Assembly (NCBI GenBank): GCA_016901395.1
Contig: JAEAMQ010000067.1
Location: forward strand, 1-64,000
From: Prevotella sp.
GTDB taxonomy: Bacteria > Bacteroidota > Bacteroidia > Bacteroidales > Bacteroidaceae
Length of the DNA stretch: 64,000 bases
Direction: 5' to 3'
Shown here: in pieces, positions 1 to 8,342 of the stretch
Layout: each line of letters starts with the position of its first letter
Position numbering within the stretch: the stretch's first letter is position 1
The notes under the pieces: model-generated
Told to the model about the DNA's origin: nothing
The model's database searches: none
What the model saw: the letters and a program-made list of their open reading frames with translations, nothing else
Translations under genes and position numbers: made by a program

Positions 1-4
1 CTAT

Positions 5-55
5 AAGAAAAGTCCATTTCAAACTCATTATAGAGTAGAGAAATGAACTTTTCTT
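5..55. repeat. Inverted repeat (hairpin) at the left edge
   Basis: Two 16-nt arms at 5-20 and 40-55 are reverse complements with one mismatch, separated by 19 nt. It lies beyond the 3' end of the efflux operon and could be a terminator for a gene to the left or the end of another repeat. The rest of 56-229 is AT-rich with no convincing gene. Confidence 0.55.
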
Positions 56-229
56 TGCTTTTATAGGAGTTCAACTTACAGATTATAAGTTATCAAGTTC
101 CAAATTTGTATTTTGACACACCCTCATCAATAATGATTGTATGAAAGGGAGTGAAGGGAGGAAAACCACGGCTGCCCTGCCCTATCCCTCTACAGATATT
201 GACTACCGGGAAACCGGAAAGCCATGCTG

Positions 230-1468
230 TTACTCATATCTGATGGCCTCGATGGGGTCGAGTTTAGCAGCCTTCTTGGCCGGATACCAACCGAAGAACA
301 CTCCCGTAAACGTACACACGGCGAAGCTCATGATGATGGTCCAAATCTCAATGTAGATGGGCCAATGGGCCAATAGTTTCACTGCATAGCTGGCTCCGAT
401 GCCCAAGGCTACGCCTATGACACCGCCCGTGACACTCAACAGGATGGCCTCGATGAGAAACTGGTTGAGGATATCCACCCCTCGGGCACCCACACTCATA
501 CGCAATCCAATCTCGCGTGTACGCTCTGTGACACTCACATACATGATGTTCATGATACCGATACCGCCCACGATGAGCGAGATGCCGGCCACACAGCCCA
601 AGAGAATGGTCATCATGTCGGTGGTGGAGTTCATCATTGTGGACAGCTCCTCCTGCGAACGGATGTTGAAATCGTCATCATCGCCCTGACTTTCTGCCGT
701 GGCTTCCTTCAGCTTATGGTTGCGACGCAGGATGGTAGTCATCTCCTCGGTAGCCTTGTCGGTCACGTCTTCGGTGATGGCCGAAGCCTGAATCTCGCTC
801 AGATAGGTCTGCGCAAGGATACGTTTCATCACTGTGGTATAAGGTGCAAGCACCAAATCGTCCTGGTCCATGCCCATCGAGTTGTAGCCTTTCTTCTTCA
901 ATACACCGATGACACGGAAGGGAATAGAGTTAAATCTCACCACCTTGCCGATGGGATCGCTGCCGTCAGGGAAGAGGTAATCGACTACCGTCTTTCCGAG
1001 AATACATACTTTTGCATTGGTCTTGAGATCCTGCTGAGTGAAGATTTCACCGTCGCTCACGGTCAGTTGTCGTATGTCGAGATACTCCTGATTGACTCCA
1101 TAGATGGTCGACTGGGTATTGTTGTTGCCATAGATAAACTGCCCACTGCTACTCACTACGGGGCTGATGCCCTTGATATAGTTACACTCATCCTTGAGTG
1201 TTTGGTAGTCGGTGAGTTTCAGAGTCTCCATCGAAGAGGCATCCTGACGCACACCACCCCGCACATCTGCACCCGGATGAATCATAATCATGTTGGAGCC
1301 CATCTCCGCAATATTAGCCTGGATACTACGTTTCGACCCCTGACCGATGGCCAGCATGGTGATGACCGAAGCCACACCGATGATAATTCCCAACGCCGTG
1401 AGAAACGAACGCATCTTGTTGGCGAATATCGCCTTGAGTGCAATCTTGAATAAATTGGTATAGTTCAT
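230..1468 (-). CDS. MacB-type ABC transporter permease (FtsX fold)
   Basis: Inner-membrane component of a MacAB-TolC-like exporter, about 412 residues. One membrane helix lies near residues 17-40 (SFLTALGIIIGVASVI). A long periplasmic MacB core domain follows, then a C-terminal FtsX domain with three helices containing the typical stretch GGIGIMNIMYVSVTERTREIG. The reading frame extends upstream to 1543, but that would run into the ATPase gene. The ATG at 1468 gives the conserved start MNYTNLFKIALKA and sits 4 bp past the ATPase stop. It is the last gene of the operon tolC-macA-ATPase-permease. Substrate cannot be read from sequence; MacB relatives export macrolides, peptides or lipopeptides. 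In E. coli MacB the ATPase and permease are one chain; here they are separate, as is common in Bacteroidota. Confidence 0.9.
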   Translation of the reverse strand: MNYTNLFKIALKAIFANKMRSFLTALGIIIGVASVITMLAIGQGSKRSIQANIAEMGSNMIMIHPGADVRGGVRQDASSMETLKLTDYQTLKDECNYIKGISPVVSSSGQFIYGNNNTQSTIYGVNQEYLDIRQLTVSDGEIFTQQDLKTNAKVCILGKTVVDYLFPDGSDPIGKVVRFNSIPFRVIGVLKKKGYNSMGMDQDDLVLAPYTTVMKRILAQTYLSEIQASAITEDVTDKATEEMTTILRRNHKLKEATAESQGDDDDFNIRSQEELSTMMNSTTDMMTILLGCVAGISLIVGGIGIMNIMYVSVTERTREIGLRMSVGARGVDILNQFLIEAILLSVTGGVIGVALGIGASYAVKLLAHWPIYIEIWTIIMSFAVCTFTGVFFGWYPAKKAAKLDPIEAIRYE

Positions 1469-1472
1469 AATG

Positions 1473-2243
1473 CTATTCGTCCGAATTGACAGGCAGAGCA
1501 GCCAGCCCCTCGGCGGCACTCTGGATGTTGTTGTTATACTCATCGCTCACCACCCGTCCGTCGCGCAACTGAATGTTGCGGCTGGAATAGTGGGCAATAT
1601 CAGGATTGTGGGTCACAAAGATGATGGTACGGCCCTCGGCATAGAGTTTCTGGAAGAGCACCAGAATCTCGAACGAGGTGCGTGTGTCAAGGTTTCCGGT
1701 AGCCTCATCCGCCAAAATCACGGCCGGATTGTTGACCAATGCGCGCGCAATAGCTACGCGTTGCATCTGTCCACCCGACATCTGATTGGACTTGTGGTAT
1801 AGTCGGTTGCCCAGCCCCACGGCCTCCAGTGCCTCGATGGAGCGCTCGCGACGCTCCTTGGCCGACACGCCGGAGTTGTACATCAGTGGCAGTTCCACAT
1901 TCTCCACGCTCGTCGTCTTGGGCAGAAGGTTATAGTTCTGGAAAATAAAACCTATCTTACGGTTGCGCAGCACAGCGCGCTGGGCCTTGCTCATGGTCCG
2001 CACCGATACGCCGTCAAGCAGGTATTCGCCTGTCGATGGGGTATCGAGACAACCCAACTGGTTGAGCAACGTAGACTTGCCGGAGCCTGATTTACCCATG
2101 ATGGTGACAAATTCACCCTCGAAAATCTTGAACGAGACACCGCGAAGGGCATGCACCGTCTCTTCGCCCACGGTGAAATCACGCTTCACATCCTGTAGTT
2201 CGATGACGACCTTCTTGCCTTCTTGTTGATTGACTGTTGCCAT
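1473..2243 (-). CDS. MacB/LolD-type ABC transporter ATP-binding protein
   Basis: Cytoplasmic ATPase of the exporter, 256 residues. It has a full motif set: Walker [10 protein letters not shown] near residue 50, the Q-loop FQNYNLLP, signature MSGGQMQR, Walker [14 protein letters not shown] and the switch histidine FVTHN. It belongs to the LolD/MacB ATPase family. About 25 residues after the ABC core (rich in N, A and S) form a tail not needed for catalysis. The gene starts 12 bp after the macA-like stop and ends 4 bp before the permease start, so translation is probably coupled. All catalytic residues are present, so it should be active. Confidence 0.92.
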   Translation of the reverse strand: MATVNQQEGKKVVIELQDVKRDFTVGEETVHALRGVSFKIFEGEFVTIMGKSGSGKSTLLNQLGCLDTPSTGEYLLDGVSVRTMSKAQRAVLRNRKIGFIFQNYNLLPKTTSVENVELPLMYNSGVSAKERRERSIEALEAVGLGNRLYHKSNQMSGGQMQRVAIARALVNNPAVILADEATGNLDTRTSFEILVLFQKLYAEGRTIIFVTHNPDIAHYSSRNIQLRDGRVVSDEYNNNIQSAAEGLAALPVNSDE

Positions 2244-2255
2244 AACGACTCCTTT

Positions 2256-3443
2256 CTATTTCTTGTTTCCGCCCGGATGACTCGGCGCAAACGGACTCGA
2301 CTCACTCGAAGTGCTGCTACTGGTGTCCTGCGCCGTATCGTCTGTCTTGACACTTACACCCGTGATAACTTTCTCTCCCTGCTTGATTCCACTGAGGATC
2401 TGTGTATGGGTACCGTCGGTAATGCCGATGTTCACACTGTGGGCCACCACATAGTTGCCCTCAATGGTCCACACTTTGTTCTTTGCATTGGCCACGTCCT
2501 TTATCTTCTTATCGCCCACAGTCTCCTTTTCGGGAGTGTAGCGCAGTGCTTTGCTCGACACACTCAGCACGCCCTTGCTTTCCTGGGTGTATATGGTGAC
2601 GTTGGCAGTGAGGCCGGGTTTAAGTTTCAGATCGGCGTTGGGGGCACTGATCACCACTTCGTAGGTCACCACATTATTGGTCGTGGTAGCCTCTTGTCTC
2701 ACCTGTTTCACCGTACCCGAGAACATATCATCGGGATAAGCATCTACCGTGAAGCTCACACGTTCGCCCGTCTTCACATTACCGATATCGGCTTCATCCA
2801 CATTGGCCACCACCTGCATGTTGGTCAGGTCGCGTGCAATGGTAAAGAGTTCCGGCGTACTGAAGCTGGCTGCCACGGTCTGTCCTTCCTCCACACTCTT
2901 GGAGAGCACCACACCGTCGATAGGCGACGTGATGGTGGCATAGCCCAGATTGGTCTGTGCTTTCTGCACACTCTCACGGGCAGAAGCTACCGACTCTTTG
3001 GCCTGCAGATAAGACAGGCGCGCCTGATCGTAGTCACTTTTGGCGATAAGCCCTTGTTTGTAGAGCGTGGCATAACGGTTGTAGTTAGACGAATTGTAGC
3101 TAAGGGAACTTTCCGCACTGGCAAGATTGGCCTTGGCAGTGTTGAGCTCGCTGATCAGATTGGTCTTGTCAAGCTCTGCAATGACCTGTCCTTTCTTCAC
3201 CACACTGTTATAATCCACATAGAGTTTATTGACAATACCCGAAACCTGCGTACCCACTGTGACAGAGGTTACTGGCTCTATCGTTCCCGTGGCGGTAATA
3301 CTGTTTTCGATATTGGCCGTTTTCACTGTTTCTGTGACAAACTGCACTTCCTCTTTCTTTTTGTTGCCCGACAGAAAGAATGCGACAACTGCTGCAATGA
3401 CAACAATCGCCACTGCCAACCATACTTTACTAATCTTTTTCAT
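2256..3443 (-). CDS. MacA-like periplasmic adaptor (HlyD/RND MFP family)
   Basis: Adaptor that links the inner-membrane transporter to the TolC-like channel, 395 residues. An N-terminal anchor helix (WLAVAIVVIAAVVAFFLSG, residues 8-26) is followed by a lipoyl/barrel-sandwich half (GTIEPVTSVTVGTQVSG). Next come an alpha-helical hairpin with heptad-like A/S/Q repeats (about 95-170), the second lipoyl half (ATITSPIDGVVLSK) and the beta-barrel and membrane-proximal domains. The C-terminus is a serine-rich tail. It is encoded between the tolC-like gene and the ATPase in one transcription unit. Substrate unknown. Confidence 0.9.
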   Translation of the reverse strand: MKKISKVWLAVAIVVIAAVVAFFLSGNKKKEEVQFVTETVKTANIENSITATGTIEPVTSVTVGTQVSGIVNKLYVDYNSVVKKGQVIAELDKTNLISELNTAKANLASAESSLSYNSSNYNRYATLYKQGLIAKSDYDQARLSYLQAKESVASARESVQKAQTNLGYATITSPIDGVVLSKSVEEGQTVAASFSTPELFTIARDLTNMQVVANVDEADIGNVKTGERVSFTVDAYPDDMFSGTVKQVRQEATTTNNVVTYEVVISAPNADLKLKPGLTANVTIYTQESKGVLSVSSKALRYTPEKETVGDKKIKDVANAKNKVWTIEGNYVVAHSVNIGITDGTHTQILSGIKQGEKVITGVSVKTDDTAQDTSSSTSSESSPFAPSHPGGNKK

Positions 3444-3492
3444 AAAGACTGCTTACTAAATAATAATTTCGTTGTTAAACTATGAAAAGCTC

Positions 3493-4836
3493 CTATTTCA
3501 GCGTACCACTTTCATAGAATTTCAGCATATTGACATTAAGAATTGTGAGATACTTAGCTTGGAGTTCTGCCTGCTGTGCCTTTATCAACGCATCTTTTCC
3601 ATTCATCAGTTCGATGATGTTCTTGAGGTTTTGCTTGAACTGTTCGCTAAGAAGGTCGTAACTGGCTTGTGCACTTTGGGTGCTCACCTTGGCACTCTTG
3701 TATTGTGCCTGATTGTTCACCGCCTGCAGCCAATAGTTTTCAATCGTCGAATAAAGGGTGGTCTGCTGATCTCTCAAATCCAGTTCATACGACTGTTTTG
3801 ACAGGATAGCCTTGTTGACGGCGGTCTTAGTCTGCCTGTTATCAAAAATGGGGACACTGATGGTCACACCTGCTCCGATGCCAAAATTGTTCTTCAGCTG
3901 CGTGCCCCACGCATTACTGCTCATCGAAGTGGTATTGGTACTTAGCCCGACATTGGCTGAGATTGTGGGTAATTTCATCTCCTTGGCCATCTTGATCTGC
4001 AGAGCACTGCTCTTGATACCAAGCATGGCATTCTGGATTTCAGGCCTGATGTTCAGCGCACTGTCATACACTGCCGCCACGCCGGGGATGCTCTGCAGCG
4101 CCATGGCATCCGTCGTCTCAGGGACAACAACATCAAACTCTTCCTGATCGGTGATCTGAAGCAGTTTTTTCAACTGTCGTTTGTAGTCCTTCAAACTGCT
4201 TTCTGCCGACACCAATGAGTATTCATCCTGTGCCCGTTGAGCAGTCAGCTGTGCCAGATCGGCCTTGCTCATGCTACCCACCTTGACAAACTCCTGCCCG
4301 CGTTCCTCATTCTTCTTTGAGGTTTCGAGGGTCTGCTGATACACCTTGATAGCCTCCTGCGAGTAGAGTATCTGCACATAGAGCTGTGCTATCTGCTCCT
4401 GAATGTTGTTGGCAGTGGTCGCACTGTCAAGTTCAGCCTGCGCGGCGGTATACTGATTGGCCTTCACCTGATCGCGGTTGCGGCCACCGTTCCATACCGT
4501 CCAGCTACCCGACAGGGCGTAAGTGCCATTGTAATACATCTTCTTCACATTGGTCTGCACCTTGTCTCCGGCAATCACATAGCTACCGGTCTCGGGCCAT
4601 GGGTTGTAGGTGAGGTTCTGCGAGGTCGATGCCGAGAGCGAGGGCAGCAGGGCAGCCTGGCTTTCTTTCACATCCTCCAGGGCGCTGAGGTGCTGGATTC
4701 TCGTCTTTTGCAAAGTGATGTTGTTCTTCAAAGCATAGTCGATGCATTCCTGCAATGACCACTGTTTGGCCTCTATCGGCTGCGATGCTCCCAAGAATGT
4801 CAAAGCCAACGCAGCAGCCACAAATGATTTATTCAT
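3493..4836 (-). CDS. TolC-family outer-membrane efflux protein
   Basis: Outer-membrane channel of the tripartite exporter, 447 residues. It has an N-terminal signal peptide (SFVAAALALTFLGASQPIEA). Two internally related OEP repeats each contain the long A/Q/S-rich helices typical of TolC. The first repeat begins with WSLQECIDYALKNNITLQ, a very common opening of Bacteroidota TolC homologues. It is the first gene of the operon and is separated from upstream ribE by a terminator hairpin at 4923-4953, so its promoter must lie in 4837-4922, where I do not see a clean consensus. Confidence 0.9.
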   Translation of the reverse strand: MNKSFVAAALALTFLGASQPIEAKQWSLQECIDYALKNNITLQKTRIQHLSALEDVKESQAALLPSLSASTSQNLTYNPWPETGSYVIAGDKVQTNVKKMYYNGTYALSGSWTVWNGGRNRDQVKANQYTAAQAELDSATTANNIQEQIAQLYVQILYSQEAIKVYQQTLETSKKNEERGQEFVKVGSMSKADLAQLTAQRAQDEYSLVSAESSLKDYKRQLKKLLQITDQEEFDVVVPETTDAMALQSIPGVAAVYDSALNIRPEIQNAMLGIKSSALQIKMAKEMKLPTISANVGLSTNTTSMSSNAWGTQLKNNFGIGAGVTISVPIFDNRQTKTAVNKAILSKQSYELDLRDQQTTLYSTIENYWLQAVNNQAQYKSAKVSTQSAQASYDLLSEQFKQNLKNIIELMNGKDALIKAQQAELQAKYLTILNVNMLKFYESGTLK

Positions 4837-4922
4837 AAAACTTACTTTTAATATCGGGTTTATTCGTTTGACTGATTATATCGAAAAAAGTTTAAATGGT
4901 ATCAGAATATTAACAAAAGTTA

Positions 4923-4953
4923 GGGGAAGTGTTACTCTTTGTTACACTTCCCC
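4923..4953 (-). terminator. Terminator of ribE
   Basis: A perfect 10-bp stem (GGGGAAGTGT at 4923-4932 with ACACTTCCCC at 4944-4953) has an 11-nt loop. On the minus strand it is followed by a T-rich stretch (TAACTTTTGTT), as expected for an intrinsic terminator. It separates ribE from the efflux operon. Confidence 0.75.
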
Positions 4954-4978
4954 TTGTCTTGACTGTCCACTTTCAGAC

Positions 4979-5581
4979 CTACGCAAAATCGTGAAGGCGG
5001 GCAATATACTTGCCTAAGATGTCAAATTCGAGGTTGACAACGCTACCCACCTGAATGTCACAGAAGTTGGTGTTGTCCCGTGTATAGGGGATGATAGCCA
5101 CCTTGAAGCTGTTGTCTGTCGGCTCGCAGACCGTGAGCGAAACGCCGTTGATCGTCACCGACCCTTTGTCTACGGTGAAGTATCCGCGCCGTGCCATCAC
5201 CTTGTCGAGGGGATATTCAAAGGTGAAATAGGTGGAACCATCGGCATCTTCCATCGCCGTGCAAGTGGCTGTCTCGTCTACGTGCCCCTGAACGATGTGG
5301 CCGTCGAGTCGTCCGTTCATCATCATCGACCGCTCCACGTTCACCTTGTCGCCCACCTTCAGCAGTCCGAGGTTCGACCGGTCGAGCGTCTCCTTCATGG
5401 CTGTCGTGGTGTAAGTGTCACCGTCGATGCTCACCACGGTCAGACAAACGCCATTGTGGGCAATGCTCTGGTCTATTTTCAGCTGGTCGACAAACGAGCA
5501 TTTCAATGTGAAATCAATATTTTCCTGATACTTCCTGATGGCCACCACGGTAGCCATCTCTTCTACAATTCCGCTAAACAT
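4979..5581 (-). CDS. ribE: Riboflavin synthase alpha subunit
   Basis: Dismutates two 6,7-dimethyl-8-ribityllumazines to riboflavin plus the pyrimidine precursor, the last step of riboflavin synthesis. The protein has 200 residues, the family length. It opens with MFSGIVEEMATV, the canonical start, so the ATG at 5581 is preferred over the longer frame from 5629. Two lumazine-binding repeats are visible. The first contains IAHNGVCLTVV and the second GSVTINGVSLTV, and GHIVQGHVDET lies at the junction. The gene stands alone with its own terminator. A full promoter motif lies at 5928-5959, which implies a leader of roughly 340 nt. I looked for an FMN riboswitch in the leader and did not recognise one. 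Confidence 0.93.
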   Translation of the reverse strand: MFSGIVEEMATVVAIRKYQENIDFTLKCSFVDQLKIDQSIAHNGVCLTVVSIDGDTYTTTAMKETLDRSNLGLLKVGDKVNVERSMMMNGRLDGHIVQGHVDETATCTAMEDADGSTYFTFEYPLDKVMARRGYFTVDKGSVTINGVSLTVCEPTDNSFKVAIIPYTRDNTNFCDIQVGSVVNLEFDILGKYIARLHDFA

Positions 5582-6004
5582 AATTTCCTTTGGATTCAAG
5601 ATAAGCCCTGCAGCGGAAACCTCCGGCATCAGTCCGCCGACAGAGTGGTGTTTAAACTTAAAAGGAGAACTGAGAGTTTGGAAGTATATCCGATCTCAAT
5701 TCTCCATGTTAAAAAGGGGATCATAACGATGATGTGATGAAAACTCCAGCTATAAAAGTTGTGAGAGCTCTCCGCCTTTGTAATCCACCGGCTTTGCAGC
5801 TTAGTCGACAAGCGACTGTTGTGGCCCGCCATCAACAAGAGAAGCATTCTCTGTTTTCAATGTAATTTGATGAGTATCCCGATCGAATCGATACAACCCC
5901 CCAAAACTTTGCTCCTTTATTCTGATGCAAATATACGGTTTTCCTTTTGTTCCTCCAAATAAATCAATGGTTTTTAACATGCAATATCTGGGGCCCAAAG
6001 GCGT
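5582..6004. other. Intergenic region between ribE and the phytase-like gene
   Basis: This 423-bp gap holds the minus-strand promoter at 5928-5959 and an apparent long ribE leader (5582-5920). Two short minus-strand frames (5629-5847 and 5801-5998) show no recognisable protein features, and the second overlaps the promoter, so neither is called. No clear plus-strand promoter for the gene at 6005 was seen. Confidence 0.5.
5928..5959 (-). promoter_or_regulatory. Bacteroidota-type promoter reading toward ribE
   Basis: On the minus strand it reads TTTG (complement of 5956-5959), 20 bp, TATATTTG (complement of 5928-5935), an exact match to the TTTG-N19/20-TAnnTTTG consensus. Transcription would start near 5923 and run about 340 nt before the ribE start codon. 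Confidence 0.7.
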
Positions 6005-6946
6005 TTGAAAATAAAAAAGAATATGCGTTTACTACACCTTATTATATTATTAGGCTCTGTGCTTCCATCCTTAGGACAACTGCATGTCACTGAAAACAAG
6101 CAGCGTGCGTTTCCCAATGACATTCCCGCCGGCGACTATAGCGGCATCGCCTGGCTGGGAAACAACCATTATGCTGTGGTGAGTGACAAGGAGAAAGAAG
6201 ACGGATTTTTCATCTGGGAAATCAATACCGACTCTGTTTCGGGCGAAATTCTCTCGGCCCGCAACCTCGGATTTCACTCCAGCGGCTTCCCCAACCGCGA
6301 CGACGAGGATATTGTTTACGTTCCCTCAACCGACAAACTATGGATCACGGGAGAAGCCGACAACCGTATCATGGAGTACAACCGCGAGGGGATGAGAACG
6401 CCGCGCGAGGTCCAACTGCCCGAAAGGTTCCATCATCTGCCGCCCAACCGCGGACTGGAGGCACTGAGTTATAACGCGCAGACGCAGTCCCTGTGGACCT
6501 GCAACGAGAGCGACACCATCTACATTCAGCAGTTTGACAGTCTGCTGCAGCCCGTCCACACCTATCTCTACCATCTCGACGCTCCGCAGGCAGATGCTGC
6601 CCAAGCCCAATACTATGCCCACGGCATCGGGACAATCTGTGCGCTTGACGACGGTTCCATCCTGCTGTTGGAGCGCGAGTTTTATGTGCCGCACGCCAAA
6701 ATCGGCGCGTTTGTCCATTGCAAACTCTATCAGTTTGCGCCCGACGAGGGTCAGAAAGTCTTGAAAAAAGAATGGCGCACAAGTCTCACGCTGTTCGGAC
6801 GGAGCCTGGCCAACTATGAGGGGTCATGTCTCGGACCGACGCTTGCCGATGGGTCGAGGGTCATGATTCTTGTGGCTGACTCCCAACATCAGTATGGAGG
6901 GGTTCTGAAAGACTGGCTGAAGAGTCTGCGTCTGGAGTGGAAATAG
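6005..6946 (+). CDS. Secreted esterase-like/phytase-like beta-propeller protein
   Basis: 313 residues with an N-terminal signal peptide (LLHLIILLGSVLPSLGQ), so exported. The body resembles the 'esterase-like activity of phytase' family (PF13449-type). That family is a beta-propeller recognised by segments such as DYSGIAWLGNNHYAVVSDK near the N-terminus, FPNRDDEDIVYVP and NRGLEALSYN. Substrate is not known; members are annotated as phytases or phosphodiesterases on weak grounds. The frame starts at a TTG (6005). An ATG at 6023 (MRLLHLI) gives an equally good signal peptide and may be the true start. The last 86 bp overlap the convergent fetB-like gene. Confidence 0.7.
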   Translation: MKIKKNMRLLHLIILLGSVLPSLGQLHVTENKQRAFPNDIPAGDYSGIAWLGNNHYAVVSDKEKEDGFFIWEINTDSVSGEILSARNLGFHSSGFPNRDDEDIVYVPSTDKLWITGEADNRIMEYNREGMRTPREVQLPERFHHLPPNRGLEALSYNAQTQSLWTCNESDTIYIQQFDSLLQPVHTYLYHLDAPQADAAQAQYYAHGIGTICALDDGSILLLEREFYVPHAKIGAFVHCKLYQFAPDEGQKVLKKEWRTSLTLFGRSLANYEGSCLGPTLADGSRVMILVADSQHQYGGVLKDWLKSLRLEWK

Positions 6947-7742
6947 GCGGTTGAGGGTCGGTTGCCACAGTTTTGGCAACGGGCCGCAACTTCTCATACG
7001 CATCAAAACTATAGCGTCGTCCCATCAGCATTGTGAGAAACAGTGAGACGAGAGAAGCGCTCACCACCATCAGGAAAAACAAAATCTGCAACGCCATCGC
7101 TGTCAGTATGTCTGTCCCGCCCATCACCAGAGCCAGCATCAACACGGGCGCTGTGGCAAAAACCAAACCCGACATCTGCTTCATCAGGGGGTTGAGGGCA
7201 GCCTGAAAGCTACGTCTCACGAAATAGTTCACGGCCTCACGATGGGTGCTTCCGTTGCCCAAAAGGTAATAATAGAGTTGGTTATGATGGTGCAAACCCA
7301 TGTAATAGGCATGCAGTGCATTGGCATTGAGGCTGATGCTGCAGCCCGTGAGCCATCCGAAAACGGGGATGAAGAAACGGGCATCAAACGGATTTTTGAG
7401 GCCGACAACCAAGAAGAGCACGTATAATCCCACCACAAACGATGCCACCACTAATCCCGATGCCACTGGCAGCAGTAGACGGGCAACCCGCAGATTGGCC
7501 TGCCGGATGGTGAGTGCAGCACTTGCCACAGCCATCACAATGCCCGCCAGAATATTCAGCACCACACTGTTCCACCGTACCAGAAGATAGGTGGCACCGC
7601 CGGTGAGGACCACCATAGCCACCATTTTAACCAAGGACACCATAAACCGGCGCATACGCCGCAGGTCCATTGCATAGATGATATAAACGGGAATGGCCAT
7701 CAGCAGCAATCCCAGGAGGAAGCCAAGCAAAGATATTTCCAT
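6861..7742 (-). CDS. FetB-like (UPF0014) ABC transporter permease
   Basis: Inner-membrane protein of 293 residues with about seven hydrophobic helices, matching the FetB/YbbM (UPF0014) family. E. coli FetAB exports iron and helps resist peroxide. Family hallmarks include the segment FIPVFGWLTGCSISLNANAL and the motif PLMKQMSGLVFATAPVLML. The last ~35 residues (from about 258) are a Pro/Ser/Asp-rich tail absent from the family core. That tail is exactly the part overlapping the convergent gene. The gene starts 3 bp after the ATPase stop. Transport of iron is inferred from the family only; the partner ATPase is abnormal. Confidence 0.75.
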   Translation of the reverse strand: MEISLLGFLLGLLLMAIPVYIIYAMDLRRMRRFMVSLVKMVAMVVLTGGATYLLVRWNSVVLNILAGIVMAVASAALTIRQANLRVARLLLPVASGLVVASFVVGLYVLFLVVGLKNPFDARFFIPVFGWLTGCSISLNANALHAYYMGLHHHNQLYYYLLGNGSTHREAVNYFVRRSFQAALNPLMKQMSGLVFATAPVLMLALVMGGTDILTAMALQILFFLMVVSASLVSLFLTMLMGRRYSFDAYEKLRPVAKTVATDPQPPISTPDADSSASLSEPLHTDVGSQPQES

Positions 7743-7745
7743 CGT

Positions 7746-8342
7746 CTACAGTTTTATAAGTTTATCGCAGGGCACCGCCTGATGCTCGCAAGTATAGAGA
7801 ACCTCGACCCCATCTGATGTCAGCCGCCGCACAAACTCATAGACCGTATGGGTCTGTGGCATATCGTCCAACAGGATTACGGGTCGTTTCAAGAAGGGCA
7901 ACAGCGAGATAAGGACCGTCTGCAGGGTTTCGGGCGCGAGCTCGTTTGCCTGACAATCATAGAGCGACGCGTCCAGCCCCAACAACTGCCACTGATCCAT
8001 GAGGGCCGGCTTGTCGTAATGGATCGACGCATTGGCCCGCAAGTCCAGCACCGAGCGGCAGAGCTCAGACACCAGCATCGGCTGGTCTGGCAGATGCTGT
8101 GGCACATAAGCAATGAGCCGTCTGAAATAGCTGGCAGAGCCTACGCCCACCAGTTCGCCGTCGAACGTGAGATAGCCATCGGCGACAGGCTCCAACCCCA
8201 TCACCGCCCTGAGCAGACGCGTCTTGCCGCTACCCTGCGGTCCGCAGATGCAAACCATCTCGCCCGACTCCATCACGACAGAGACGGGCAGCGACCGACG
8301 ACCCTGACCAAGAGCCACACTCACATTCTTGAATTCAAGCAT
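7746..8342 (-). CDS. FetA-like ABC ATP-binding protein with degenerate motifs
   Basis: ATPase partner of the UPF0014 permease, 198 residues. The ATG at 8342 (MLEFKNVSVALG) is chosen because the upstream extension to 8447 has no ABC character and a TAAATTTG -7 element lies at 8358-8365. Walker A is intact (GPQGSGKT) and a Q-loop is visible (AYVPQHLP). The signature LSGGQ is replaced by ELAPE, the Walker B catalytic position reads ILLDDM (Asp in place of Glu), and the switch region is TCEH. The gene is in frame over its whole length, so it is not simply a pseudogene. It may hydrolyse ATP poorly or act as a regulated or structural partner. Confidence 0.7.
   Translation of the reverse strand: MLEFKNVSVALGQGRRSLPVSVVMESGEMVCICGPQGSGKTRLLRAVMGLEPVADGYLTFDGELVGVGSASYFRRLIAYVPQHLPDQPMLVSELCRSVLDLRANASIHYDKPALMDQWQLLGLDASLYDCQANELAPETLQTVLISLLPFLKRPVILLDDMPQTHTVYEFVRRLTSDGVEVLYTCEHQAVPCDKLIKL

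Noticed and set aside
141-356. 71-residue frame at the left edge
   Set aside because: It overlaps the end of the MacB permease gene and has no recognisable features.
2223-3485. 420-residue plus-strand frame opposite the macA-like gene
   Set aside because: Antisense shadow; the translation is rich in His, Cys and Arg with no recognisable fold.
5582-5920. FMN riboswitch in front of ribE
   Set aside because: None of the conserved RFN segments could be identified by eye in the minus-strand leader.
5629-5998. Two short minus-strand frames upstream of ribE
   Set aside because: One overlaps the exact promoter at 5928-5959 and neither resembles a known protein; the region fits a leader better.
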